10,075 bases of DNA from Deltaproteobacteria bacterium RBG_16_44_11 (GTDB lineage Bacteria; Desulfobacterota; Syntrophia; Syntrophales; Smithellaceae): positions 4,020 through 14,094 of the forward strand of contig MGQN01000018.1 of the NCBI GenBank assembly GCA_001797845.1. The letters are read 5' to 3'. Both the position numbers and the translations under genes were made by a program. Of this stretch, positions 1 to 5,301 are shown piece by piece. Within the stretch, counting starts at the first letter, position 1; every line of letters begins with the position of its first letter. Under the pieces are notes generated by a model. It was not told the origin of the DNA, did not search any database, and saw only the letters and a list, made by a program, of their open reading frames with translations.

Positions 1-145
1 TGCCGCCGCGGATGCGCGACATGAAATCCTGATATGCGAATAAATGATAGCCGGCAGATTTAAATACATGCGCAAGGGCGTCGCCGATCGTCTGCGTACC
101 CTGCCCTGCTTCACCGGTTACCCTGATAGAGATTTCGCTGGGCAT
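1..145 (-). CDS. korA: 2-oxoacid:acceptor (ferredoxin) oxidoreductase, alpha subunit, N-terminal fragment
   Basis: This is a partial gene; its 3' part lies beyond the left edge. The 48 visible residues begin MPSEISIRVTGEAGQGTQT and end with DFMSRIRGG. The GxGGQG-like glycine loop (GEAGQG) after the first strand, and the SRIRGG motif about 30 residues later, typify the gamma domain that opens the alpha subunit of 2-oxoglutarate/2-oxoacid:ferredoxin oxidoreductases. The family decarboxylates 2-oxoacids oxidatively to acyl-CoA with reduction of ferredoxin, in the cytoplasm. The ATG at 145-143 directly precedes the conserved strand, so the start is well placed; a weak AGAG lies just upstream. A hairpin (GCTGT/ACAGC, 156-170) sits in the leader. 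A consensus promoter lies at 204-232. The fragment cannot distinguish a fused alpha subunit from a free gamma subunit, nor 2-oxoglutarate from other 2-oxoacids as substrate. Confidence 0.82.
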   Translation of the reverse strand, partial: MPSEISIRVTGEAGQGTQTIGDALAHVFKSAGYHLFAYQDFMSRIRGG

Positions 146-203
146 AATTCACTCTGCTGTTTTCCACAGCTTAAATTGATAAGATATTCCTTCTCACGGC
201 GGG

Positions 204-232
204 AGTATACGAAGAAGGATTTTGTATGTCAA
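204..232 (-). promoter_or_regulatory. sigma70-type promoter for the 2-oxoacid oxidoreductase gene
   Basis: On the minus strand, TTGACA (232-227) and TATACT (209-204) are separated by exactly 17 bases. The predicted transcript start, near 197, leaves about 50 bases of leader before the ATG at 145. Five of six -10 bases and all six -35 bases match consensus. No other good promoter is visible in this 242-base gap. Confidence 0.72.
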
Positions 233-245
233 TTAAATATTGACA
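227..245. repeat. Inverted repeat over the -35 box (operator candidate)
   Basis: TGTCAATtaaatATTGACA has perfect 7-base arms and a 5-base centre. Its left arm contains the -35 hexamer of the promoter at 204-232, so a protein bound here would be expected to block or modulate polymerase. No regulator gene is visible nearby and the motif is not one I can assign to a family. Confidence 0.5.
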
Positions 246-352
246 ACAAAATGTGCAGTTTGGTGTCGATGTTTTTCGTTGGGCGTGAAGTGTGTTTATT
301 CGTGAAACTCCAATTCCGAACGCGAATTCCGGCGGATAACCTAATACCCTAA

Positions 353-377
353 TCACCTAAAGGTGACGCGAGGTCAC
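353..377. repeat. Two overlapping short hairpins between genes
   Basis: TCACCT/AGGTGA (353-358 with 361-366) and GTGAC/GTCAC (363-367 with 373-377) share their middle arm, so the two hairpins exclude each other. They lie just past the stop of the minus-strand gene ending at 388. On that strand a T-run comes before the hairpins rather than after, so this is not a standard rho-independent terminator. Confidence 0.35.
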
Positions 378-387
378 AAAAAAATAA

Positions 388-834
388 TCACTCGGAATTT
401 ATTATACCCTCCAATATCTTCGCCGCGGAGGAAACAAAGCCCGGACACTTTTGGACCATTACTCCGGATTCCCTAGCCTGCTTCAATCCTTCCTTAGTTT
501 TAATATCATAGCCAAGGAGTTCTTTGCATAAGATGCTTTTATTCTCAGTGGCAAACTTTTCCAGTAATTCATTGGCCTTTTGGTACGCTTTATCTTTAGA
601 ATGTATATTTGTATTATCCGTGCTTCCGAACTTCGCGCCGATGATTAATGCCGCGCCGGATACCGCGCCGCAAATATGGCCGGTTCTTCCCACACCGCCT
701 CCCAGCACAGAGGCCATTTTCACCGCGTCTTCTTCATTTATGCCCACATCACCGGCATATGCTTTAATAACCGCCTGCGCGCAGTTGTAACCTTTTTTCA
801 TATAAGCCGCGGCCTTTTCCGATTTACTCATCAT
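388..834 (-). CDS. C_GCAxxG_C_C family redox-type protein
   Basis: The roughly 148-residue protein carries the four spaced cysteines that define the C_GCAxxG_C_C family (TIGR01909-type). Numbered from the GTG at 840, these are Cys20 in the GYNCAQAV motif, Cys57 in GRTGHICGAVSG, Cys105 in ILCKELLGYD and Cys132 in KCPGFV. A glycine-rich GGGVGR stretch precedes Cys57. The family is common in anaerobes and is presumed to have a redox or metal-related role; its biochemistry is not established. There is no signal peptide, so it is probably cytoplasmic. The start is uncertain: GTG at 840, ATG at 834 and ATG at 831 are all in frame. GGGGA lies 9 bases before the GTG, and only AGAAAG/GTGGA lies before the ATGs. 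I chose ATG 834. Its 5' region runs directly into the palindromic repeat at 843-1009, so no ordinary promoter can be picked. Confidence 0.85.
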   Translation of the reverse strand: MMSKSEKAAAYMKKGYNCAQAVIKAYAGDVGINEEDAVKMASVLGGGVGRTGHICGAVSGAALIIGAKFGSTDNTNIHSKDKAYQKANELLEKFATENKSILCKELLGYDIKTKEGLKQARESGVMVQKCPGFVSSAAKILEGIINSE

Positions 835-842
835 ATCCACTT

Positions 843-1009
843 TCTGGATTCCCCAATCCCGAGACTATATCACAATGTCTTTGCGAGCAATTGAAATGAG
901 CGAAGCAATCTATTATCTATTTGATATTATGTGGATTGCCGCGCTCCCTGCGGGAGCTCGCAATGACGAATTATGATTACCACACATTCTCCATGACCGG
1001 GGAATGACA
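843..1009. repeat. Nested palindromic repeat (MITE/REP-like), outer element
   Basis: The outer left end is CTGGATTCCCC (844-854) and the outer right end GGGGAATGACA (999-1009), with CATTCTCC at 985-992 forming a small hairpin with GGGGAATG. These resemble the two ends of the dispersed GTCATTCCCGC...GCGGGAATCC repeats seen in many deltaproteobacterial genomes. A second palindromic element is nested between them (877-967). No coding sequence is present. Confidence 0.5.
877..967. repeat. Inner palindromic repeat of the GTCATTGCGAGC type
   Basis: The terminal inverted repeats are GTCTTTGCGAGC (877-888) and GCTCGCAATGAC (956-967), matching at 11 of 12 positions. Internal GAAGCAATC (902-910) and GGATTGC (933-939) form a second inverted pair, and GCTCCC/GGGAGC (943-957) makes a hairpin near the right end. 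This is the architecture of a widespread short dispersed repeat (GTCATTGCGAG...GAAGCAATC...GATTGC...CTCGCAATGAC) found in Syntrophales and other bacteria. The single left-end mismatch suggests decay. Confidence 0.7.
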
Positions 1010-1037
1010 AAACAGTGCTAATTTTTCATGAGACCAT

Positions 1038-1325
1038 TTAATTCATGCTCTTTTTGTTTTTTCGCAATACCAGTTTTATCGCGATATAGGGAAACAAAAA
1101 GAATATAAAAGCGCACATTTTGACGAACGCCATCCCGTAATAATTCAGCAAATCATATTCGTACCTGTTTAATTCAAACCAATATGATTGAATACAATAA
1201 CCCCAATCATCGGCGGCCAAAAAGAAAACAAACCATAAAATAAGCAGCGCGAAAGTCAGAAAGAAACAACGGATAAATATTCCGGCTAAATTTTCCATTA
1301 AATTAATTCGTTCTTCTTTATTCAT
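1038..1325 (-). CDS. Small two-TM membrane protein, DUF6868-like
   Basis: This is a 95-residue membrane protein with two hydrophobic helices, one in ...FFLTFALLILWFVFFLAADDW and one in MAFVKMCAFIFFLFPYIAIKL. They flank a short loop rich in aromatic residues (YWFELNRYEYDLLNYYGMAFVK). Its pattern (WFxxFxxAxDW, WFxL, F/YDxxxYYGMAxxK, PYIAL/IK) fits what I recall of the DUF6868 family, whose function is unknown. The chosen start is ATG 1325, because GGAGG (1332-1336) lies 6 bases upstream; a GTG at 1331 is inside that ribosome site and is unlikely. The start overlaps the end of the WG-repeat gene by 8 bases (ATGAATAA), indicating translational coupling and a shared mRNA. The family assignment is from memory of motifs, without a search. 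Confidence 0.78.
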   Translation of the reverse strand: MNKEERINLMENLAGIFIRCFFLTFALLILWFVFFLAADDWGYCIQSYWFELNRYEYDLLNYYGMAFVKMCAFIFFLFPYIAIKLVLRKNKKSMN

Positions 1326-1884
1326 TATCACCCTCCTTGACTTTTTTAAAAATATTTCCTTTCGTGTTTATATAAAACCACTCTCCTCCAGATAAATAAT
1401 GCTGTTCACATTCTTTATCAGCGCATCTCCATGTACAACCTCGGCATACTTTTGCCGTTTTGTTTTTAAAATTCAAGGCGCCATCGTATATAGCGGGGAC
1501 AACGACGCCACCTTTTACATCGGCGAAACCCCACTTATTTTTTTTGGAAAACCTGACTAATCCATCGTGGAAATCATCAGCACCGTTATCCATTGCGGCA
1601 ACTTCGCTTATTATCACTCTTCCCTTTCGGTTCACATACATCCAGCCTTCTTCTTTAGAATAAACAACGGCAAGATCATTTTCCCCGAAAGATAACTGGC
1701 GGAGATATTGGGAAGCAATAAATAACTGCCCTTTTTTACTGAGCTTGACGCAATTCGACACTTCTTTAAAATCCTGTGCCGGCAATACACATTTATGACC
1801 TTCGGCGTTAATCTCGCCGCTAACGGTAAAAGCAAAGAAAATAATCACGAAGGTTAAAATTAAATATTGTTTATTCCCACGCAT
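1318..1884 (-). CDS. Secreted WG-repeat protein with cysteine cluster
   Basis: The 188-residue protein opens with a Sec-type signal peptide (basic MRGNK, a hydrophobic stretch to about residue 22, likely cleavage after INA near 27). It then shows WG (KWG) repeats: GWMYVNRKGRVII (80-92), KWGFADVKGGVVVPAIYDGALNF (117-139) and EWFYINTKG (168-176). WG repeats are thought to build extracytoplasmic protein-interaction domains. The spacer before the last repeat holds a CxxCxxxCxxxxC cluster (Cys147, 150, 154, 159) followed by EQHY, a variant seen in some WG proteins; it could form disulfides or bind metal. GAGG lies 4 bases before ATG 1884 and supports the start. The promoter is at 1908-1936. The downstream DUF6868-like gene overlaps by 8 bases. 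Function is unknown; periplasmic or surface location is inferred. Confidence 0.82.
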   Translation of the reverse strand: MRGNKQYLILTFVIIFFAFTVSGEINAEGHKCVLPAQDFKEVSNCVKLSKKGQLFIASQYLRQLSFGENDLAVVYSKEEGWMYVNRKGRVIISEVAAMDNGADDFHDGLVRFSKKNKWGFADVKGGVVVPAIYDGALNFKNKTAKVCRGCTWRCADKECEQHYLSGGEWFYINTKGNIFKKVKEGDNE

Positions 1885-1907
1885 ATAACCTCACTCAATA
1901 TATTGAA

Positions 1908-1936
1908 AGTATAAAACACCCGGTCATATCTATCAA
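1908..1936 (-). promoter_or_regulatory. Promoter for the WG-repeat/DUF6868 operon
   Basis: On the minus strand, TTGATA (1936-1931) and TATACT (1913-1908) are 17 bases apart, giving a start near 1901 and a short leader of about 16 bases before the ATG at 1884. The -35 overlaps the inverted repeat at 1933-1950. Confidence 0.65.
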
Positions 1937-1950
1937 GACCTTTGTCTTGA
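1933..1950. repeat. Inverted repeat shared by two divergent -35 boxes
   Basis: TCAAGACctttGTCTTGA has perfect 7-base arms and a 4-base centre. Its left arm overlaps the minus-strand -35 (1931-1936) and its right arm overlaps the plus-strand -35 (1947-1952). It is placed as a single operator controlling both directions, though the bound protein is unknown. Confidence 0.55.
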
Positions 1951-1975
1951 CATAACTGGATAGTTTTTATATATT
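1947..1975 (+). promoter_or_regulatory. Promoter for the DUF3096 gene
   Basis: TTGACA (1947-1952) and TATATT (1970-1975) are separated by 17 bases, with an expected start near 1982. The leader to the ATG at 2111 would be about 130 bases. It starts with the palindrome AGAACTcaAGTTCT (1985-1998) and contains the larger inverted repeat at 2028-2072. Confidence 0.62.
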
Positions 1976-2027
1976 CATTTTAATAGAACTCAAGTTCTTA
2001 TTAACAAGAAATCGCGCATAGTAATGG

Positions 2028-2072
2028 TTTGAATTGTCCCGCGTTGAAATAATTGTCGCGGTACAATTCGAA
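2028..2072 (+). repeat. Leader inverted repeat with alternative hairpin upstream of DUF3096
   Basis: GAATTGTCCCGCG (2031-2043) pairs with CGCGGTACAATTC (2057-2069) at 12 of 13 positions around a 13-base loop. Three further outer pairs (2028-2030 with 2070-2072, one of them G-U) extend the stem. A second hairpin, AATTGT (2051-2056) with ACAATT (2063-2068), competes for the same right arm. It lies in the presumed 5' UTR, about 40 bases before the start codon, with no T-run after it. It could be an RNA switch, an mRNA stabiliser or a protein-binding DNA site. Confidence 0.5.
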
Positions 2073-2110
2073 GAGTTTTCTAATCTTTTTTATGAAGAAA
2101 GGATGAAATT

Positions 2111-2266
2111 ATGACTCTAAATCTAAGTATTGCCCCGTTGTTGGCGCTTGTCGCCGGTATTATTATTCTAATCGTACCCAGAATGTTGAATTATATTGTC
2201 GCTATTTACCTAATCATTATTGGAATTCTGGGAATTTTGGGTTATGGCAACACAAGCTTCAGGTAA
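2111..2266 (+). CDS. DUF3096 small membrane protein
   Basis: This is a 51-residue protein of two hydrophobic segments: about residues 8-22 (APLLALVAGIIILIV) and 28-45 (YIVAIYLIIIGILGILGY), joined by PRMLN. The ...LVAGIIILIVPRMLNYIVAIYLIIIGILGIL pattern closely fits DUF3096, a family of tiny inner-membrane proteins of unknown function. An AAAGGA ribosome site lies 7 bases before the ATG; an out-of-frame ATG at 2103 meets a stop at once. It appears to be transcribed alone from the promoter at 1947-1975 and ends before a strong terminator at 2296-2336. The spacing of structured DNA in its leader suggests regulation, perhaps with envelope stress, but that is inference. The hydrophobic pattern, ribosome site and terminator together make it very likely a real gene. 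Confidence 0.85.
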   Translation: MTLNLSIAPLLALVAGIIILIVPRMLNYIVAIYLIIIGILGILGYGNTSFR

Positions 2267-2295
2267 AAAAGCTAATATCTTAAAGCAAATGTCGA

Positions 2296-2336
2296 GCGCA
2301 GGGAGCATTAGAAACAATGCTTCCTGCGCCTTTTTT
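2296..2336 (+). terminator. Rho-independent terminator after DUF3096
   Basis: GCGCAGGGAGCATT (2296-2309) pairs with AATGCTTCCTGCGC (2316-2329) over 14 positions including one G-T pair, around a 6-base loop. It is followed by C and six T. On the minus strand no T-run follows the hairpin, so it mainly serves the plus-strand gene. Confidence 0.9.
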
Positions 2337-2374
2337 ATGCAATGATAATTCGAATGCTGCTTTTTAACGTTTAA

Positions 2375-4408
2375 TTAAGCATTTCCGTACTCAGAAAAAA
2401 TCATGGAAAAAACCGCCCGTCCTTGAGTAGCGGAACGCAAATCAGTGGAATAACCAAACAAGGCTTTCAAGGGCACTTTGGCCCTGATTTCACTTATCGT
2501 GCCCTTAGGATTGACCGACTGAATCTCCCCGTGGCGGGAATTAATATCGCCAATGACATCTCCCATAAATTCGGCCGGCGTAATAATATCCACCATCATA
2601 ATCGGCTCTAGCATAACCGGTTCGGCCTTGCCGCATCCATCGCGGAAAGCGTTCGCCGCCGCAATTTTATAACCTTGTGCTGAAGATTCGCCTTCCCGGA
2701 AAGAACCGCCGGTTACGGCCACTCCCACATCAGTTACCGGATAGCTGTTGAGAATTCCGCTCATTGCCGCTTCCTGGATGCCCTCGATAATGGCCTCATG
2801 ATATTCAGCGGGAATTATGCTTTCATCAGCCATGATGATTATTTCATTTCCCATCCCTCGCTTACGCGGGGTTAATGACAGGCGAACATGGCCGAAATGT
2901 TTCTTTTCGCCCAGTTCCCTTTCAAATATTCCTTCCGCTTCCACCTGCTTCTGAATGGCTTCGCGATAAACAACACGCGGTCTGCCCACATTCACGCGGG
3001 CGTTGAATTCACGCCGCAAACGGTCAACAATAATTTCCAAATGAAGTTCTCCCATACCGGAAAGCACGGTTTGCGCTGTTTCTTCTTCGTATTTTACCCG
3101 CAGCGTTGGATCTTCTTCAACTAACTTATCCAGCGCCGTGGCCAGCTTTTCCTGATCCGCGGGAGTTTTGGCTTCAATCGCCTGGCTGATAACCGGTTCG
3201 TAAAATTCAATCCTTTCCAGCACAATCGGATTTTTTTCATCGCAAAGTGTATCGCCGGTAGTCGTCTCTTTCAAACCCAGCACGGCGACTATTTCTCCCG
3301 CCGACGCCTTCTCGATTCTTTCTCTTTTATTGGCGTGCATAAGGAGCAGACGGGCGACTTTTTCTTTCTTCTTTTTTACCGCGTTATATATTTCGTCATT
3401 GGCATGGATTTGACCGGAATAAATGCGCAGATAGGCAAGTTTTCGCCCTTCATCAAGCATAATTTTAAAGGCCAACGCCGCCAGCGGCTCTTTATCGGAA
3501 CTTCGCCGAATTTCTTCTTTTTTGGTAATTGGATTTATCCCTTTAACTGGAGGAATATCTTCGGGAGACGGCAGATAATTGATGACCGCGTCCAATATCG
3601 GTTGTATTCCCTTGTTGCGCAGTGCCGCGCCACAAAGCACCGGCACTATTTTTAGGGAAATCGTCGCCCCCCTTAGCGCCTTTTCGATTTGGGCCGGAGT
3701 AATTTCCTTACCGCTTAAATATTTCTCGGCCAGATCATCATCAAATTCGGCGAGGATTTCGATCATTTGTTCCCGCTCTGATTGAGCCTGTGCGGCAAAT
3801 TCTTCCGGAATTTCCTGCATCGAAAAGTTTATACCCTGGCTTAAATCATCCCAGATCAGAAGTTTTGAATTGACAAGATCAATTGTGCCACGAAAATTTT
3901 CTTCACTGCCCGCGGGAATCTGGACGGCAACAGGAAGCGAAGTAAAGCGTTTGCGCATCATATCAATCGCGCCAAAATAATCCGCGCCCACTCTGTCCAT
4001 CTTATTGATAAATGCTATTTTGGGAACGCCGTATTTATCCGCCTGATGCCAGACTGTTTCCGATTGCGGCTCAACACAGCCGACAGCACAAAAAACAACT
4101 ACCGCTCCATCCAGTACACGCAAAGACCGTTCCACTTCTATCGTAAAATCGACGTGTCCGGGAGTATCAATGATATGAATTTCGTGATTCTTCCAGGCAC
4201 AGGTCGTGACCGCCGATGTAATGGTGATGCCTCTCTCCTGTTCCTGCGGCATCCAATCCATAACGGCTTCGCCATCATGAACTTCTCCCATTTTGTAGGA
4301 TTTACCGGTATAAAATAGAATCCTTTCGGATACAGTTGTTTTTCCCGCGTCAATGTGAGCAACGATGCCGATATTGCGCGTGCGGGCTATTTTTGATTTT
4401 ACCGCCAT
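2375..4408 (-). CDS. fusA: Elongation factor G, divergent paralogue
   Basis: This 677-residue translational GTPase has the GTP-binding elements AHIDAGKT (17-24), RGITITSA (59-66), DTPGH (81-85), NKMD (135-138) and CGAALRNKG (259-267). Next come domain II, domain III with GMGELHLEI (451-459), domain IV and domain V. The family drives ribosome translocation or recycling. It differs from standard EF-G in domain IV: the usual QSGGRGQYGHV loop is ELGEKKHFGHV (498-508), and the tip loop around the conserved translocation histidine (GSYHDVDSSE in E. coli) reads GSFREGESSA (568-577), with Arg in place of His. The C-terminal tail is also about 20 residues shorter than in E. coli. It sits outside a ribosomal-protein operon, 7 bases after a GerMN gene with which it probably shares a transcript. 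The nearest purine-rich ribosome site (GAGGGGG) is about 14 bases from the ATG, so initiation may be weak or coupled. Confidence 0.93.
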   Translation of the reverse strand: MAVKSKIARTRNIGIVAHIDAGKTTVSERILFYTGKSYKMGEVHDGEAVMDWMPQEQERGITITSAVTTCAWKNHEIHIIDTPGHVDFTIEVERSLRVLDGAVVVFCAVGCVEPQSETVWHQADKYGVPKIAFINKMDRVGADYFGAIDMMRKRFTSLPVAVQIPAGSEENFRGTIDLVNSKLLIWDDLSQGINFSMQEIPEEFAAQAQSEREQMIEILAEFDDDLAEKYLSGKEITPAQIEKALRGATISLKIVPVLCGAALRNKGIQPILDAVINYLPSPEDIPPVKGINPITKKEEIRRSSDKEPLAALAFKIMLDEGRKLAYLRIYSGQIHANDEIYNAVKKKKEKVARLLLMHANKRERIEKASAGEIVAVLGLKETTTGDTLCDEKNPIVLERIEFYEPVISQAIEAKTPADQEKLATALDKLVEEDPTLRVKYEEETAQTVLSGMGELHLEIIVDRLRREFNARVNVGRPRVVYREAIQKQVEAEGIFERELGEKKHFGHVRLSLTPRKRGMGNEIIIMADESIIPAEYHEAIIEGIQEAAMSGILNSYPVTDVGVAVTGGSFREGESSAQGYKIAAANAFRDGCGKAEPVMLEPIMMVDIITPAEFMGDVIGDINSRHGEIQSVNPKGTISEIRAKVPLKALFGYSTDLRSATQGRAVFSMIFSEYGNA

Positions 4409-4415
4409 AAGAAAC

Positions 4416-5036
4416 TTAGCTTTCCCCCTCTTTCGCTTTAACGATCAATTCCGGATCAGGCCGAAAAGCTTTTCTCGTGGAGATATGCCCTTTGATCGAC
4501 GACAGCTCCCTGCCTTCCACTAATATTTTTACTCTTTTAAGACCTTCGACATTTTCCGTTAAAGAATTCGTCAGCGAATAAATTGTCGCCATTTCCGCCG
4601 TGGAACCTCCCGGATGCAATTGAGTAAGATTCTCATTGAAGTTAACAAGAGCAGTGCCGGAATTATCCACATCAACATCATTGAGGGTGACACCGGCAGG
4701 AAATGTATTCACCAGCCCTTCTTTTGATCCCTCCAGTAATGCCTTAACAATTACTTCCGCCTGCCGAGCGGTATCTTCTTCTTTAATCACATAACGTTTT
4801 TCCGGCATTAAAAACCGCTCCTGCTGATCAGAAAAATAAATTATTGCTATGCGCTTTTCTTTTTTTAATGAAGCTGTGTCCACCGGGGGAAACACGGCGT
4901 TAAATAAAATAACAAAGAAAAGCACCAAGAGCATGAATATTGCCCCGAGTATAATCGATAAATAAAGAACCTTTGTGGATTTCTTTTTTTTCTTTCCCTT
5001 AATTTCTTGCGACCTGCGTTGTTTTTTGGACGTCAT
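4416..5036 (-). CDS. Membrane-anchored GerMN-domain protein
   Basis: The 206-residue protein has a very basic cytoplasmic N-terminus (KKKKKSTK), one transmembrane segment at about 23-46 and a GerMN domain spanning about 62-185. Recognisable GerMN features are VIVKALLEG (95-103), FPAGVTLNDVDVDNSGTALVNFNENL (112-137) and ATIYSLTNSLTENVEGLKRVKILVEG (150-175). In spore formers GerMN occurs in GerM, which helps assemble envelope complexes; in Gram-negative anaerobes its role is unclear, and an envelope or peptidoglycan link is only inferred. The start at ATG 5036 follows AGAGGAG at 10 bases. A promoter (TTGACA-N17-TAGATT) lies at 5069-5097 and the EF-G gene starts 7 bases after its stop, so it leads a two-gene unit. 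Confidence 0.88.
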   Translation of the reverse strand: MTSKKQRRSQEIKGKKKKKSTKVLYLSIILGAIFMLLVLFFVILFNAVFPPVDTASLKKEKRIAIIYFSDQQERFLMPEKRYVIKEEDTARQAEVIVKALLEGSKEGLVNTFPAGVTLNDVDVDNSGTALVNFNENLTQLHPGGSTAEMATIYSLTNSLTENVEGLKRVKILVEGRELSSIKGHISTRKAFRPDPELIVKAKEGES

Positions 5037-5068
5037 AATAACTTTGCTCCTCTTTAAAAAACTGCGCC

Positions 5069-5097
5069 AATCTAGGGTATTTTCAGTTAGCTGTCAA
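5069..5097 (-). promoter_or_regulatory. Promoter for the GerMN/EF-G unit
   Basis: TTGACA (5097-5092) and TAGATT (5074-5069) are 17 bases apart on the minus strand. The expected start, near 5062, leaves a leader of about 26 bases containing the AGAGGAG ribosome site. Confidence 0.7.
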
Positions 5098-5137
5098 GAA
5101 AAACAAAGTATTCCTGAAACATAGACAACTAGCCGCT

Positions 5138-5166
5138 ATGAGTTCACGGTATATTTTCGTGCTCAT
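5138..5166. repeat. Imperfect inverted repeat in the GerMN upstream region
   Basis: ATGAG-TT-CACG (5138-5148) mirrors CGTG-CTCAT (5158-5166) with a two-base bulge and a 9-base loop. It is about 40 bases upstream of the -35 box at 5092-5097 and beyond the rubrerythrin terminator. It could be an activator site or mere chance; no T-run follows on either strand. Confidence 0.3.
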
Positions 5167-5224
5167 AATTAAAACTCATTGTCGTGTAAATTAAATAATA
5201 AATTTCTAAAATCTTACATGTGCC

Positions 5225-5279
5225 AAAAAAATAGCCCACGCATTCCCCATATTATTTACCTGGGTACGCGTGAGCTATT
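5225..5279 (-). terminator. Rho-independent terminator after rubrerythrin
   Basis: On the minus strand AATAGCTCACGC (5279-5268) pairs with GCGTGGGCTATT (5241-5230) at 11 of 12 positions plus a G-T pair, and a T-run of about seven (5231-5225) follows. The 26-base loop contains a smaller CCCA/TGGG pairing. The long loop is unusual but stem and T-tract are clear. Confidence 0.8.
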
Positions 5280-5301
5280 AGATAAACGATTTTACCCTAC
5301 A

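Noticed and set aside
44..352. Plus-strand 102-codon reading frame
   Set aside because: It overlaps the oxidoreductase gene and its promoter in the opposite direction, has no ribosome site, and its protein shows no domain-like pattern.
171..356. Minus-strand 61-codon reading frame upstream of the oxidoreductase
   Set aside because: It contains the promoter and leader of the downstream gene, and the protein is of low-quality composition without recognisable motifs.
843..1009. CRISPR array or insertion sequence
   Set aside because: There are no regularly spaced direct repeats and no transposase; the pattern is a nested palindromic repeat.
2296..2336. Terminator acting in both directions, also for EF-G
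   Set aside because: On the minus strand no T-run follows the hairpin, so EF-G termination is not supported here.
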